From assembly GCF_014490445.1 (NCBI RefSeq), contig NZ_JACTUZ010000001.1:1-64000 (forward strand): a stretch of DNA of 64,000 nt, given 5' to 3'. The translations under genes and the position numbers were made by a program. The notes beneath the pieces are model-generated. The model saw only the letters and a program-made list of their open reading frames with translations, was not told the origin of the DNA and did not search any database. The stretch is from Pseudoroseomonas ludipueritiae (GTDB lineage Bacteria; Pseudomonadota; Alphaproteobacteria; Acetobacterales; Acetobacteraceae). The first letter of the stretch is position 1. Every line of letters starts with the position of its first letter. Positions 1 through 7,707 of this stretch are shown piece by piece.

Positions 1-65
1 CGCGCCACACCCGACATCAACCCACACACCAACACCGACGCCGATAGCATCCGAAACATCGACAT
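1..65 (-). CDS. N-terminus of an exported protein, possibly TolC-like (cut by window edge)
   Basis: Only the first 21 codons are inside the window. The reverse strand from an ATG at 65 reads M-S-M-F-R-M-L-S-A-S-V-L-V and continues with a hydrophobic stretch, which looks like a Sec signal peptide. A GGGGAGAG ribosome binding site lies just upstream of the ATG. The frame follows pcm on the same strand about 110 bp downstream. In many alphaproteobacteria pcm is followed by a TolC-family outer-membrane efflux gene, which makes that the best guess, but nothing beyond the signal peptide can be seen here. Confidence 0.45.
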   Translation of the reverse strand, partial: MSMFRMLSASVLVCGLMSGVA

Positions 66-174
66 CGCCACTCTCCCCAACCCAAGCCGGGGCTCCGCCC
101 AGGCGGCGGGAGATTAGACGAGCCTGCCCGATCCGGCCAGCATCCTCACCGCCCCGGCGATCACATGAGCGCCT

Positions 175-834
175 TCAGAAAACGAAGCCGGGCTCCGGCG
201 CGAAGCCTGGCAAGGGCGCCGTGGTGCAGTCGAAGGCCTCATTGGTGCTGAAGGCACCGCCGGCACGGCGGCCCAGCACCGCGGCACCGGAGCGGCCCGG
301 TGCACGGCAGACGCCGATCAGCCGCCCACCTTCGGCCAGGCGGTCGGAGATCGCGGCCGGGATGGCCGGCACCTCGCCTTCCAGCATGATCACATCGAAG
401 GGCCCGGCGGGGGCACCAGTGGCCGGCGCGGCCTCCACCAGTTGCACGGAGCCGGGGGCCAGCATCCCACCATCGGCCAGCGCGGAGCGCGCCAGGGAGA
501 GCAGCGCCGCATCATTCTCAACCGCCGTGACGCGGGCGCCCAGGCGGGCCAGCAGGGCCGCGCCGTAGCCGGAGCCGGCACCCAGCACCAGGGCCGTCTC
601 TCCTTCCCGCACCTCGGCCATCTGTACCAGGCGGGCCATCATCATCGGCTGCATCAGCACGCGGCCATGGCCGAGCGGCACGTCCTCATCGGCATGCGCG
701 CGCGCGACGCAGTGCTGCGGCACGAAAAGATGACGCGGCAGCTCCAGCATGGCCTCGATGATGCGGGTGTCGGTTACTTTGTTGGGCCGGACCTGTCCGT
801 CCACCATCCACTTGCGCGCATCGGCGAAATTCAT
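175..834 (-). CDS. pcm: Protein-L-isoaspartate O-methyltransferase family protein
   Basis: A 219-residue SAM-dependent methyltransferase of the PCMT family, which methylates isoaspartyl residues in damaged proteins. The N-terminal region has the family pattern VRPNKVTD...LPRHLFVP. The SAM-binding motif I reads LGAGSGYGAALLARLG and is followed by the acidic residue of VTAVEN. The usual GTGSGYQ is altered to GAGSGYG, common in the short alphaproteobacterial form. I chose the ATG at 834 (MNFADARKWM) because homology begins there; the frame stays open 27 codons upstream. It reads toward the signal-peptide gene at the window edge and away from tRNA-Cys. True substrate specificity is not proven by sequence. 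Confidence 0.85.
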   Translation of the reverse strand: MNFADARKWMVDGQVRPNKVTDTRIIEAMLELPRHLFVPQHCVARAHADEDVPLGHGRVLMQPMMMARLVQMAEVREGETALVLGAGSGYGAALLARLGARVTAVENDAALLSLARSALADGGMLAPGSVQLVEAAPATGAPAGPFDVIMLEGEVPAIPAAISDRLAEGGRLIGVCRAPGRSGAAVLGRRAGGAFSTNEAFDCTTAPLPGFAPEPGFVF

Positions 835-958
835 CGGCCGCTCATCCTCGTCCATCGCGCGGATCACACCCCCGCGCGTGGCGGCGGTTATAGGCGCCGT
901 CTCCTCGGCTTCCAAGCGCCGGGCCCCAGGCCATCCACAGAGAAAGCCGATCTCCCCC

Positions 959-987
959 TTGACCCTGAGGCTCTGGCACCCGATACA
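959..987 (+). promoter_or_regulatory. Sigma-70 type promoter of tRNA-Cys
   Basis: TTGACC (959-964) and GATACA (982-987) are separated by 17 bp. The tRNA begins 8 bp after the -10 hexamer, so transcription should start almost at the mature 5' end. Confidence 0.55.
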
Positions 988-995
988 GCGCCCAC

Positions 996-1069
996 GGCCT
1001 GATGGCAGAATGGTGATGCAACGGACTGCAAATCCGTGAATGTGGGTTCGATTCCCGCTCAGGCCTCCA
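996..1069 (+). tRNA. tRNA-Cys (GCA)
   Basis: A 74-nt cloverleaf. The acceptor stem GGCCTGA (996-1002) pairs with TCAGGCC (1059-1065), the discriminator is U and the CCA end is encoded (1067-1069). The anticodon GCA is at 1028-1030 in the loop ACTGCAAAT. The T arm has GGTTCGATTCC. The U discriminator and GCA anticodon identify it as cysteine-specific. Confidence 0.96.
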
Positions 1070-1117
1070 AACTAAGACTAAAGTAAAGCGTTAGAGCGGA
1101 ACGATTTAAAAAGCCTC

Positions 1118-1146
1118 TTGCAGGCCACGAATTGCCCCGCTATAGC
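1118..1146 (+). promoter_or_regulatory. Sigma-70 type promoter of tRNA-Asn
   Basis: TTGCAG (1118-1123) and TATAGC (1141-1146) have a 17-bp spacer. The tRNA starts 17 bp after the -10 hexamer. The 93 bp between the two tRNAs thus holds an independent promoter, so they need not be one transcript. Confidence 0.5.
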
Positions 1147-1162
1147 GCCCCTCACAAACTGA

Positions 1163-1238
1163 TCCCCGATAGCTCAGCTGGTAGAGCACGCGACTGTTAA
1201 TCGCTAGGTCGTTGGTTCGAGTCCAACTCGGGGAGCCA
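1163..1238 (+). tRNA. tRNA-Asn (GTT)
   Basis: A 76-nt cloverleaf. TCCCCGA (1163-1169) pairs with TCGGGGA (1228-1234). The discriminator is G and the CCA is encoded (1236-1238). The anticodon GTT is at 1196-1198. The D arm (AGCTCAGCTGGTAGAGC) and T arm (GGTTCGAGTCC) are canonical. Confidence 0.97.
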
Positions 1239-1249
1239 ATACAAAGAAA

Positions 1250-1284
1250 AGCCCCTGGATGCTTCGGTATCCGGGGGTTTTTTC
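1250..1284. terminator. Intrinsic terminator after tRNA-Asn, possibly bidirectional
   Basis: A 9-bp stem (1252-1260 with 1269-1277) is capped by a C-UUCG-G tetraloop and followed by six T on the plus strand. The complementary strand also ends in a T-rich run, so it could stop phnF transcription too (phnF ends at 1308 on the minus strand). Confidence 0.85.
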
Positions 1285-1307
1285 TTTAGCTTGGCTTTTA
1301 CGCCAGC

Positions 1308-2051
1308 TCATCCTCCCTCTTCGATCACGATCTGCACCCGCCCTGCCGCATAACAGGAGAGCGTGAAATCGACCGGCCGGCCTTCAAGGTCGGCATTCAG
1401 CGCCTCGGCCACCATCACGGGCCGACCACGCCCCTGCTGCAGCAGGTCAGCCTCCTCCGCTGTTGGGAGGCGCGCTGTCAGCCGGGTGGAGACACGCCGG
1501 TAATCGGCGACACCGCAAGCCTTCATGGCACCGGTGATAGAGGCTTCCCGCTCCAGGGCCACCGATATGCCCTCGAAGCGCGGCAGGACGAAGTGGTGCT
1601 TTCCAAGAACCACCGGCCGGCCATCCGCCAAGCCTAGCCGTTCAACCACCATCACGGGCCGGCCCGGTCGCAGGCGAAGTGCCTCAGCCACGACGAGGTC
1701 CGCCGGCTGCTCCGCCACGCGCAGCAAGCGTCCGGCGGGCTCCCGGTTCTGGGCCCGAATCACCTCCGAGAAGCGGGTGCGGGGTCCGAGGGGATAGTCC
1801 ACCACGTCTTCCGCAACGAATGATCCGCGCCCCTGCTCGATGCGGATCAGCCCGCGCAGGCTCAATGCGTCCAAAGCTCGGCGCACGGTGTGGCGGTTGA
1901 CGCCATGGAGGGTGGCCAGTTCCGCTTCGCTGGGCAGCCGGCTGCCGGGGGCATGCTGGCCGCTGGCAATGGCTTGCTCCAGCACCTGCACGATCTGCCG
2001 CCACAGGGCGACGCCCTCTCCACGGGCCAGGTTATGCGGGGGAGGTGTCAT
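1308..2051 (-). CDS. phnF: GntR/HutC-family repressor of the C-P lyase operon (PhnF)
   Basis: A 247-residue regulator with an N-terminal winged-helix GntR domain (about residues 12-80; LPSEAELATLHGVNRHTVRRAL) and a C-terminal UTRA/HutC ligand-binding domain (about 95-240). I chose the ATG at 2051 because the GntR domain starts just after it; the frame is open 60 codons further upstream but that part overlaps the operon's control region. It is divergent from phnG with a 104-bp spacer that contains a HutC-type palindrome. PhnF proteins repress phosphonate genes; the effector is not evident from sequence. Confidence 0.9.
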   Translation of the reverse strand: MTPPPHNLARGEGVALWRQIVQVLEQAIASGQHAPGSRLPSEAELATLHGVNRHTVRRALDALSLRGLIRIEQGRGSFVAEDVVDYPLGPRTRFSEVIRAQNREPAGRLLRVAEQPADLVVAEALRLRPGRPVMVVERLGLADGRPVVLGKHHFVLPRFEGISVALEREASITGAMKACGVADYRRVSTRLTARLPTAEEADLLQQGRGRPVMVAEALNADLEGRPVDFTLSCYAAGRVQIVIEEGG

Positions 2052-2104
2052 GAAAGCTTCAACCTGCCGGTTCCCTTTGGGTGCCACATTCGCCTTGACG
2101 CTAA

Positions 2105-2141
2105 CCTGTTGGATATCTACTCGTCTAGACATCTCAACAGG
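2105..2141. promoter_or_regulatory. Candidate PhnF operator and phnG promoter region
   Basis: GTCTAGAC (2123-2130) is a perfect palindrome matching the HutC-subfamily consensus GTMTAKAC. It sits inside a larger imperfect inverted repeat, CCTGTTG (2105-2111) with CAACAGG (2135-2141). A TTGACG -35-like hexamer at 2095-2100 would place the -10 region at about 2118-2123, so a repressor bound here would cover the -10 and start site of phnG. The exact -10 hexamer (TACTCG) is weak. Confidence 0.6.
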
Positions 2142-2155
2142 ACACGGAGCCGACC

Positions 2156-2602
2156 TTGTCCGAGGACATCGAAGCCCGCCGACACTGGATGGGCCTGCTT
2201 GCACGTTCCAGCCATGATGCCATCCAGGCACGGCTGCATGACGCTCCGCCCCTGCCGACCCATAGTCGCCTGCGCGGCCCGGAAACCGGCTTGGTAATGC
2301 TGCGCGGCCGCGCGGGCGGCGATGGCGGCGCCTTCAACCTTTCCGAAATGACGGTGACGCGCTGCGCTGTGACGCTGGAGGATGGCACGGTTGGCCATGC
2401 CTATGTCGCCGGCCGGGACCGCCAACAGGCCGAACTGGCGGCGGTGCTGGATGCCGCCTTGCAGAACGCCACCTTGCGGCCGGCGCTGATGAGCACCGTC
2501 ATCGAACCCCTGGCGGCCCAGGAAGCGGAGCATCGTGCGCGTGAGGCCCGGAAGGCCGCCGCCACCCGCGTGCAATTCTTCACCATGGCGAATATGCGCT
2601 GA
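2156..2602 (+). CDS. phnG: C-P lyase core subunit PhnG
   Basis: A 148-residue protein with the PhnG pattern: N-terminal ARRHWMGLLARS, a central segment with FNLSEMTVTRCAV, and GHAYVAGRDRQQAELAAVLDA. PhnG is part of the PhnG2H2I2J2 core, which moves alkylphosphonates onto the ribose 1-position of ATP. The likely start is TTG at 2156, with CGGAG upstream; no in-frame ATG precedes the conserved N-terminus. The TGA overlaps the phnH ATG by one base, so translation is probably coupled. It is the first gene of phnGHIJKLM-DUF1045. Confidence 0.93.
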   Translation: MSEDIEARRHWMGLLARSSHDAIQARLHDAPPLPTHSRLRGPETGLVMLRGRAGGDGGAFNLSEMTVTRCAVTLEDGTVGHAYVAGRDRQQAELAAVLDAALQNATLRPALMSTVIEPLAAQEAEHRAREARKAAATRVQFFTMANMR

Positions 2603-3165
2603 TGCGCCCCGCATTCACCGACCCCGTGCAGGATGCCCAATCCTGCTTCCGCGCGGTGCTGGAGGCGATGAGCCGGCCCGGCCGCATCCAGGTGCTGGAG
2701 GGCGCCCTCACGCCGCCCGCTGCCCTGCACCCATCCACGGCCGCCGTGCTGCTGACCCTGGCCGATGCCGAAACGCCGCTGCACCACGATGCCGGCGCCG
2801 AGGCCGATGCCTGGCTGCGCTTCCACTGCGGCTGCCCCGTGGCCAGTGCCGCCGAAGCCGCCTTTGTCCTGGCGGTGGGGCAGCCGCCGATGCTCTCCAG
2901 CCTCGCACAGGGCAGCGACGAGGAGCCGGAGCGCGGTGCCACGCTGGTGCTCCAGGTCCCCGGGCTGGAATCCGGCCATGGCTGGCGCCTGACCGGCCCC
3001 GGCATCGCCCAGGAACATCGGCTGCGGGTGGAGGGCCTTCCGCCGGGCTTCCTGGCCGGATGGCGCGCGCAGCGGGCTGGCTTCCCGCGCGGCGTGGACA
3101 TCATCCTCTGCGCTGGCACGCGCATCGCCGCCCTGCCGCGCGGCATCCGGATCGAGGAGGGCTGA
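2602..3165 (+). CDS. phnH: C-P lyase core subunit PhnH
   Basis: A 187-residue protein with the PhnH start FTDPVQDAQSCFRAVLEAMS and the later GVDIILCAG. PhnH is a PLP-transferase-like fold without the cofactor. It joins PhnG, PhnI and PhnJ in the core complex that converts phosphonate and ATP to 5-triphosphoribosyl-alpha-1-phosphonate. It starts on the last base of the phnG stop codon and ends 4 bp before phnI. Length is normal for the family. Confidence 0.93.
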   Translation: MRPAFTDPVQDAQSCFRAVLEAMSRPGRIQVLEGALTPPAALHPSTAAVLLTLADAETPLHHDAGAEADAWLRFHCGCPVASAAEAAFVLAVGQPPMLSSLAQGSDEEPERGATLVLQVPGLESGHGWRLTGPGIAQEHRLRVEGLPPGFLAGWRAQRAGFPRGVDIILCAGTRIAALPRGIRIEEG

Positions 3166-3169
3166 CCCC

Positions 3170-4255
3170 ATGGCCTATGTGGCCGTCAAAGGCGGCGAGC
3201 GCGCGATCGGCAATGCCCATGCCTGGCTGGCCGAGACCCGCCGCGGCGACAGGAGCGTGCCGGAGCTGGAGGTCACGCAGGTGGCGCAGCAGCTCGGCCT
3301 GGCGGTGGACCGGGTGATGGCGGAAGGCTCCTGCTACGATCGGGACCTCGCCGCGCTGGCCATCAAGCAGGCGCGTGGCGACCTGATCGAAGCCGCCTTC
3401 CTGCTCCGCGCCTATCGCACCACCCTGCCCCGCTTCGGCTATGCGGTACCGCTGGATACCGGCGCCATGCGCATCCGCCGCCGGGTTTCCGCGACCTACA
3501 AGGACCTTCCCGGCGGGCAGGTTCTTGGGCCCACCTTCGACTACACGCACCGCCTGCTGGACTTCACTCTCGCCGCCGCCGGAGAATCGCCCGCCCCTGC
3601 CCCCGAAGTGGAGCCGGATGGCGAGGAAGCCCCGCGCGTGACCGAGTTGCTGGCCCGCGAGGACCTGATGCGGCGCGACGAGGCCTCGGACCTTGAGCCG
3701 GGGGACCTGACGCGCCAGCCGCTCTCCTTTCCCGCGGCACGGCCGGCCCGGCTGCAGAACCTGGCACGGGGCGACGAGGGTTTTCTGCTGGGCCTGGGTT
3801 ATTCCACCCAACGCGGCTACGGCAATAGCCACCCCTTTGTCGGGGAGATCCGGCACGGCAGCGTCACCGTCTGCTTCGCGCCGCCGGAACTCGGCTTCGA
3901 GATCGAGATCGGTGAAATCGACCTCACCGAATGCCAGATGGTGAACCAGTTCCACGGCAGCCGCAGCGAGCCGCCGCAATTCACCCGTGGCTATGGGCTG
4001 GTGCTCGGGCAAGGCGAGCGCAAGGCCATGTCCATGGCCCTGGTGGACCGTGCCCTGCAGGCCGGCGAGCTGGGCGAGGACCGCACCGCGCCCGCGCAGG
4101 ACGAGGAATTCGTGCTGATGCACAGCGACAATGTCGAGGCGACAGGCTTCGTCGAACACCTGAAGCTGCCGCATTACGTGGATTTCCAGAGCGAGCTGGA
4201 AGTGGTGCGCCTGATGCGCGCGACCGCCACAGAACCGGAGAAGGCTGAGCCATGA
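3170..4255 (+). CDS. phnI: C-P lyase core subunit PhnI, nucleosidase-type
   Basis: A 361-residue PhnI. The N-terminus MAYVAVKGGERAIGNAHAWL is characteristic. PhnI displaces adenine from MgATP and, with PhnG and PhnH, builds the ribosyl phosphonate. The C-terminal part includes GYSTQRGYGNSHPFVGEIR and GEIDLTECQMVNQF, both strongly conserved. It overlaps phnJ by 4 bp (ATGA), indicating translational coupling. Length is typical (E. coli about 354). Confidence 0.95.
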   Translation: MAYVAVKGGERAIGNAHAWLAETRRGDRSVPELEVTQVAQQLGLAVDRVMAEGSCYDRDLAALAIKQARGDLIEAAFLLRAYRTTLPRFGYAVPLDTGAMRIRRRVSATYKDLPGGQVLGPTFDYTHRLLDFTLAAAGESPAPAPEVEPDGEEAPRVTELLAREDLMRRDEASDLEPGDLTRQPLSFPAARPARLQNLARGDEGFLLGLGYSTQRGYGNSHPFVGEIRHGSVTVCFAPPELGFEIEIGEIDLTECQMVNQFHGSRSEPPQFTRGYGLVLGQGERKAMSMALVDRALQAGELGEDRTAPAQDEEFVLMHSDNVEATGFVEHLKLPHYVDFQSELEVVRLMRATATEPEKAEP

Positions 4256-5109
4256 GCCGCGACGAGGCCTATAACTTCGCCTATCTGGACGAGAATACGA
4301 AGCGGATGATCCGCCGCGCGCTGCTAAAGGCGGTGGCCATTCCGGGGCATCAGGTGCCCTTCGGTGCGCGTGAGATGCCGCTGCCCTATGGCTGGGGTAC
4401 CGGCGGCATCCAGGTGACCGCCGCCGTGCTGGGGCCGCGCGATGTGCTGAAGGTCATCGACCAGGGCGCGGACGATACCACCAACGCTGTTTCCATCCGC
4501 CGCTTCTTCCATCGCGTCGCGGGTGTGGAGACGACGACGCGCACATCCGAGGCCACGGTGATCCAGACCCGGCACCGTATCCCCGAGGCCAAGCTGACCG
4601 AGGCGCAGATCATCGTCTACCAGGTCCCGATGCCGGAGCCGCTGTTCCGCCTGGAGCCCCGGCTGGCCGAGACGAAGCGCATGCATGCCCTGGCCGATTA
4701 CGGGCTGATGCATGTGAAGCTCTACGAAGATATCGCGAAGCACGGCCATATCGCGACCTCCTACAGCTATCCGGTGATGGTGGAGGGGCGCTACCTGATG
4801 TCCCCCTCGCCTATCCCGGCTTTCGACAACCCGAAGATGCACCGTATGCCGGCGCTTCAACTCTTCGGCGCGGGGCGCGAGAAGCGCATCTATGCCGTGC
4901 CACCCTATACCGATGTGCGCAGCCTCGACTTCGAGGACCACCCCTTCCGGCCCCATCGTGCCAAGGCGCATTGCGCGCTTTGCGGTTCCGGCAGCAGCTA
5001 CCTGGACGAGGTGGTGACGGATGACCGTGGCGGGCGGATGTTCGTCTGCTCCGACACCGATTACTGCGAGACCCGCCAGGCCGAACAAGAGAAAGGTGCC
5101 GCGGCATGA
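4252..5109 (+). CDS. phnJ: Alpha-D-ribose 1-methylphosphonate 5-phosphate C-P lyase (PhnJ)
   Basis: The radical-SAM enzyme that breaks the carbon-phosphorus bond, giving ribose 1,2-cyclic phosphate 5-phosphate and an alkane such as methane. The protein is 285 residues. Cysteines at 241, 244 and 266 (HCALCGSG...FVCSD) would hold the 4Fe-4S cluster, and Cys272 (DYCETR) matches the thiyl-radical cysteine. These positions agree with the E. coli enzyme, so the protein should be active. The frame overlaps phnI and phnK by 4 bp each. Confidence 0.97.
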   Translation: MSRDEAYNFAYLDENTKRMIRRALLKAVAIPGHQVPFGAREMPLPYGWGTGGIQVTAAVLGPRDVLKVIDQGADDTTNAVSIRRFFHRVAGVETTTRTSEATVIQTRHRIPEAKLTEAQIIVYQVPMPEPLFRLEPRLAETKRMHALADYGLMHVKLYEDIAKHGHIATSYSYPVMVEGRYLMSPSPIPAFDNPKMHRMPALQLFGAGREKRIYAVPPYTDVRSLDFEDHPFRPHRAKAHCALCGSGSSYLDEVVTDDRGGRMFVCSDTDYCETRQAEQEKGAAA

Positions 5110-5879
5110 GCGCGCCCCTGCTGGAGGCCGAAGGGCTCCACCTTCGCTTTGGCGCCGTGGCGGCGCTGGATGACGTGGCCATCGATATCCACCCGGGCGA
5201 GGTTGTTGCCATCGTCGGCGAATCCGGCTCCGGCAAGTCCACGCTGCTGCGGGTGTTGGCCGGGCAGATGCGCCCCGACGCCGGGCAGGTGACCTACCGC
5301 GCCCCCGACGGCACGCCGCACCCGGTGCATGACATGGGCGAGGCTGCCCTGCGGCGGCTGATGCGCACGGACTGGGGCTTTGTGCATCAGCATGCGCGGG
5401 ACGGGCTGCGCATGGGCGTCTCCGCCGGCGGCAATGTGGGGGAGCGGCTGATGGCTATCGGCGCCCGCCACTACGGCAATATCAGGGATGAGGCGGCGGA
5501 ATGGCTGCGGCGGGTGGAGATCGACCCCGCGCGCATCGATCACCTGCCCCGCACCTTCTCCGGCGGCATGCAGCAGCGGTTGCAGATCGCCCGCACGCTG
5601 GTGACGCGCCCGCGCCTGGTCTTCATGGATGAGCCGACCGGCGGCCTGGACGTTTCCGTGCAGGCGCGGCTGCTGGACCTGATCCGTGCGCTGGTGGCGG
5701 ATCTCGGCATCGCGGTGCTGCTGGTGACGCATGATATCGCCGCTGCCCGCCTGCTGGCGCATCGCATCATGGTCATGCGGCGCGGCCAGGTGGTGGAGCA
5801 CGGGCTGACCGATAGGGTGCTGGACGACCCGCAGCACCCTTACACACAACTCCTCGTTTCCTCGGTGCTGGCGGCATGA
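5106..5879 (+). CDS. phnK: C-P lyase ABC-type ATPase PhnK
   Basis: A 257-residue ABC ATPase with Walker A GESGSGKST (about 40-48), signature FSGGMQQRLQIARTL, and Walker B LVFMDEPTGGLDVS. Unlike transporter ATPases, PhnK docks on the PhnGHIJ core. The C-terminal end DDPQHPYTQLLVSSVL is typical of PhnK and resembles oligopeptide-type ATPases. It is coupled to phnJ and phnL by 4-bp ATGA overlaps. No phosphonate permease lies in the window, which fits a core role rather than transport. Confidence 0.93.
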   Translation: MSAPLLEAEGLHLRFGAVAALDDVAIDIHPGEVVAIVGESGSGKSTLLRVLAGQMRPDAGQVTYRAPDGTPHPVHDMGEAALRRLMRTDWGFVHQHARDGLRMGVSAGGNVGERLMAIGARHYGNIRDEAAEWLRRVEIDPARIDHLPRTFSGGMQQRLQIARTLVTRPRLVFMDEPTGGLDVSVQARLLDLIRALVADLGIAVLLVTHDIAAARLLAHRIMVMRRGQVVEHGLTDRVLDDPQHPYTQLLVSSVLAA

Positions 5880-6574
5880 CAGCCTCTCTTTGGACTGAAG
5901 GTCTGGGCAAGAGCTTCCAGTTGCACCTTCAAGGCGGCACCCGCATCCCCGTGCTGGAGCACGTCGATTTCACCGTCGCCCCAGGTGAATGCGTGGCACT
6001 CTCCGGCCCCTCCGGCGCCGGTAAATCAACGCTGATGCGCTGTCTTTACGGCAATTACGGCGCCGAGGCCGGCCGCATCCACCTGATGCACGAAGGCGCG
6101 GCGGTGGAGCTGACCAGCGCCGATGCCCGCGCGATGCGCGATATCCGCCGCCAGACACTGGGCTATGTCTCGCAGTTCCTGCGCGTCATTCCCCGCGTAG
6201 GCGCCCTGGATATCGTGGCGGAGCCGCTGATCGCCCGCGGCGCCACACCCGAGGCCGCGCGGGCGCGGGCCGAGGCGCTGCTGCTGCAGCTCAACCTGCC
6301 GCCCCGCCTGCACCACCTGCCGCCCGCCACCTTCTCGGGCGGCGAGCAGCAGCGGGTGAACCTTGCCCGTGGCTTCGCCCCCGGCTACCCCATCCTGCTG
6401 CTGGACGAGCCCACCGCGAGCCTCGACGCCGCCAACCGCGAGGTGGTGATCGCGTTGATCGCCGAGGCCAAGGCCGCCGGCACCGCGATCATCGGCATCT
6501 TCCATGACGTGGAAGTGCGGGACCGCGTGGCCGACCGTCTCTTCGAAGTTTTGCCCATCCAGGACGCCGCATGA
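5876..6574 (+). CDS. phnL: C-P lyase ABC-type ATPase PhnL
   Basis: A 232-residue ABC ATPase with Walker A GPSGAGKSTLMRCLYGNY, signature FSGGEQQRVNLARGF and Walker B LLLDEPTASLDAANR. The CLYGNY sequence after Walker A is typical of PhnL. PhnL binds PhnK to form the heterodimeric ATPase on the core complex. It begins within the end of phnK and overlaps phnM by 4 bp. Length agrees with the family (E. coli 226). Confidence 0.93.
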   Translation: MTASLWTEGLGKSFQLHLQGGTRIPVLEHVDFTVAPGECVALSGPSGAGKSTLMRCLYGNYGAEAGRIHLMHEGAAVELTSADARAMRDIRRQTLGYVSQFLRVIPRVGALDIVAEPLIARGATPEAARARAEALLLQLNLPPRLHHLPPATFSGGEQQRVNLARGFAPGYPILLLDEPTASLDAANREVVIALIAEAKAAGTAIIGIFHDVEVRDRVADRLFEVLPIQDAA

Positions 6575-7707
6575 CCACCGAGACCATTCTGACCAACGCC
6601 CTGCTGGTCCTCCCCGAAGAGGTTCTGCCCGGCACCTTGGTGGTGCGGGAGGGGCGCATCGCCGAGGTGCAGCCCGGCCGCAGCCATGCGCCCGGTGCCA
6701 TCGACATGGATGGCGACCACCTGATGCCCGGCGTCATCGATGTGCATACAGACAACCTGGAACGCCAGGTGCAGCCCCGCGCCACAGCACGCTGGCCCTC
6801 CCGCTCCGCCTTCATGGCGCATGATGCGCAGACGGCGGCGGCGGGCGTGACCACGGTGCTGGACGCGCTGTGCCTGGGCGATCTCGGCTTCGATGCCCAG
6901 CGGACGGACACCTTCCTGGACGGCGTGAAGGATCTCGATGCCCTGACGCCTACCGGGCTGCTGAAGAGCGAGCATTTCCTGCACCTGCGCTGCGAGTTGC
7001 CCGCCGCCGACCTGATGCCGTTGCTGGACACGGTGGCCGACCACCCCGCCGTGCGCATGGTCAGCCTGATGGACCATTCCCCGGGCGTCGGCCAGTACGC
7101 GGATGTCGAGCGCTACCGCGCCATGCGCGCCAAGAGCCTGCCGATCGAGGAGGTGGAACGCCGCATCGATCACCTTCTGGCGCAGCGCGAGCGCCTGCTG
7201 GGCCCGCAGCGTCGCGCGTTGCTGGAGCGTTTCGCGGGCCGCGACCTGCCGCTGGCAAGCCACGACGACTGGCTGGAAGACGAGATCGCGCAGAACGAAG
7301 CCGACGGCATCATGATCTCGGAATTCCCGGTCTCGATGGTGGCGGCGGAAGCCGCCCGGCGGCATGGCATGCAGATCATCGCCGGCGCGCCGAACCTGGT
7401 GCGCGGCGGCAGCCATTCCGGCAATGTCGCGGCCTCCGACCTCGTGCGCGGCGGGCTGGTCGATGTCTTCGCCAGTGACTACGTGCCGCCGGCCATGATC
7501 GAGGCCGTCTGGCGCGCGGCGGCCGAGACTGGCATCTCCTTGCCCCAGGCTGTTGCCACCATCACCGATGCCCCCGCGCGCATGCTGAAGATGGAGGACC
7601 GCGGCCGCATCGAAGCCGGGCGCCGCGCCGACCTCGTGCGCATCCGGCCGCTGGGCGACATGCCGGTGGTGCGGAGCGTCTGGCGGGCCGGGGAACGCAT
7701 CGCGTGA
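6571..7707 (+). CDS. phnM: 5-triphosphoribosyl-1-phosphonate diphosphohydrolase PhnM
   Basis: A 378-residue amidohydrolase-superfamily enzyme that releases pyrophosphate from the triphosphoribosyl phosphonate, making the PhnJ substrate. Visible features are GVIDVHTDNLERQ (metal site near the N-terminus), LMDHSPG, ASHDDW, and MISEFPVSMVAAEAAR. The C-terminus GRIEAGRRADLVRIRP is the usual small beta-domain return. It overlaps phnL and the DUF1045 gene by 4 bp each, so the set is translated as one coupled string. Confidence 0.94.
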   Translation: MTTETILTNALLVLPEEVLPGTLVVREGRIAEVQPGRSHAPGAIDMDGDHLMPGVIDVHTDNLERQVQPRATARWPSRSAFMAHDAQTAAAGVTTVLDALCLGDLGFDAQRTDTFLDGVKDLDALTPTGLLKSEHFLHLRCELPAADLMPLLDTVADHPAVRMVSLMDHSPGVGQYADVERYRAMRAKSLPIEEVERRIDHLLAQRERLLGPQRRALLERFAGRDLPLASHDDWLEDEIAQNEADGIMISEFPVSMVAAEAARRHGMQIIAGAPNLVRGGSHSGNVAASDLVRGGLVDVFASDYVPPAMIEAVWRAAAETGISLPQAVATITDAPARMLKMEDRGRIEAGRRADLVRIRPLGDMPVVRSVWRAGERIA

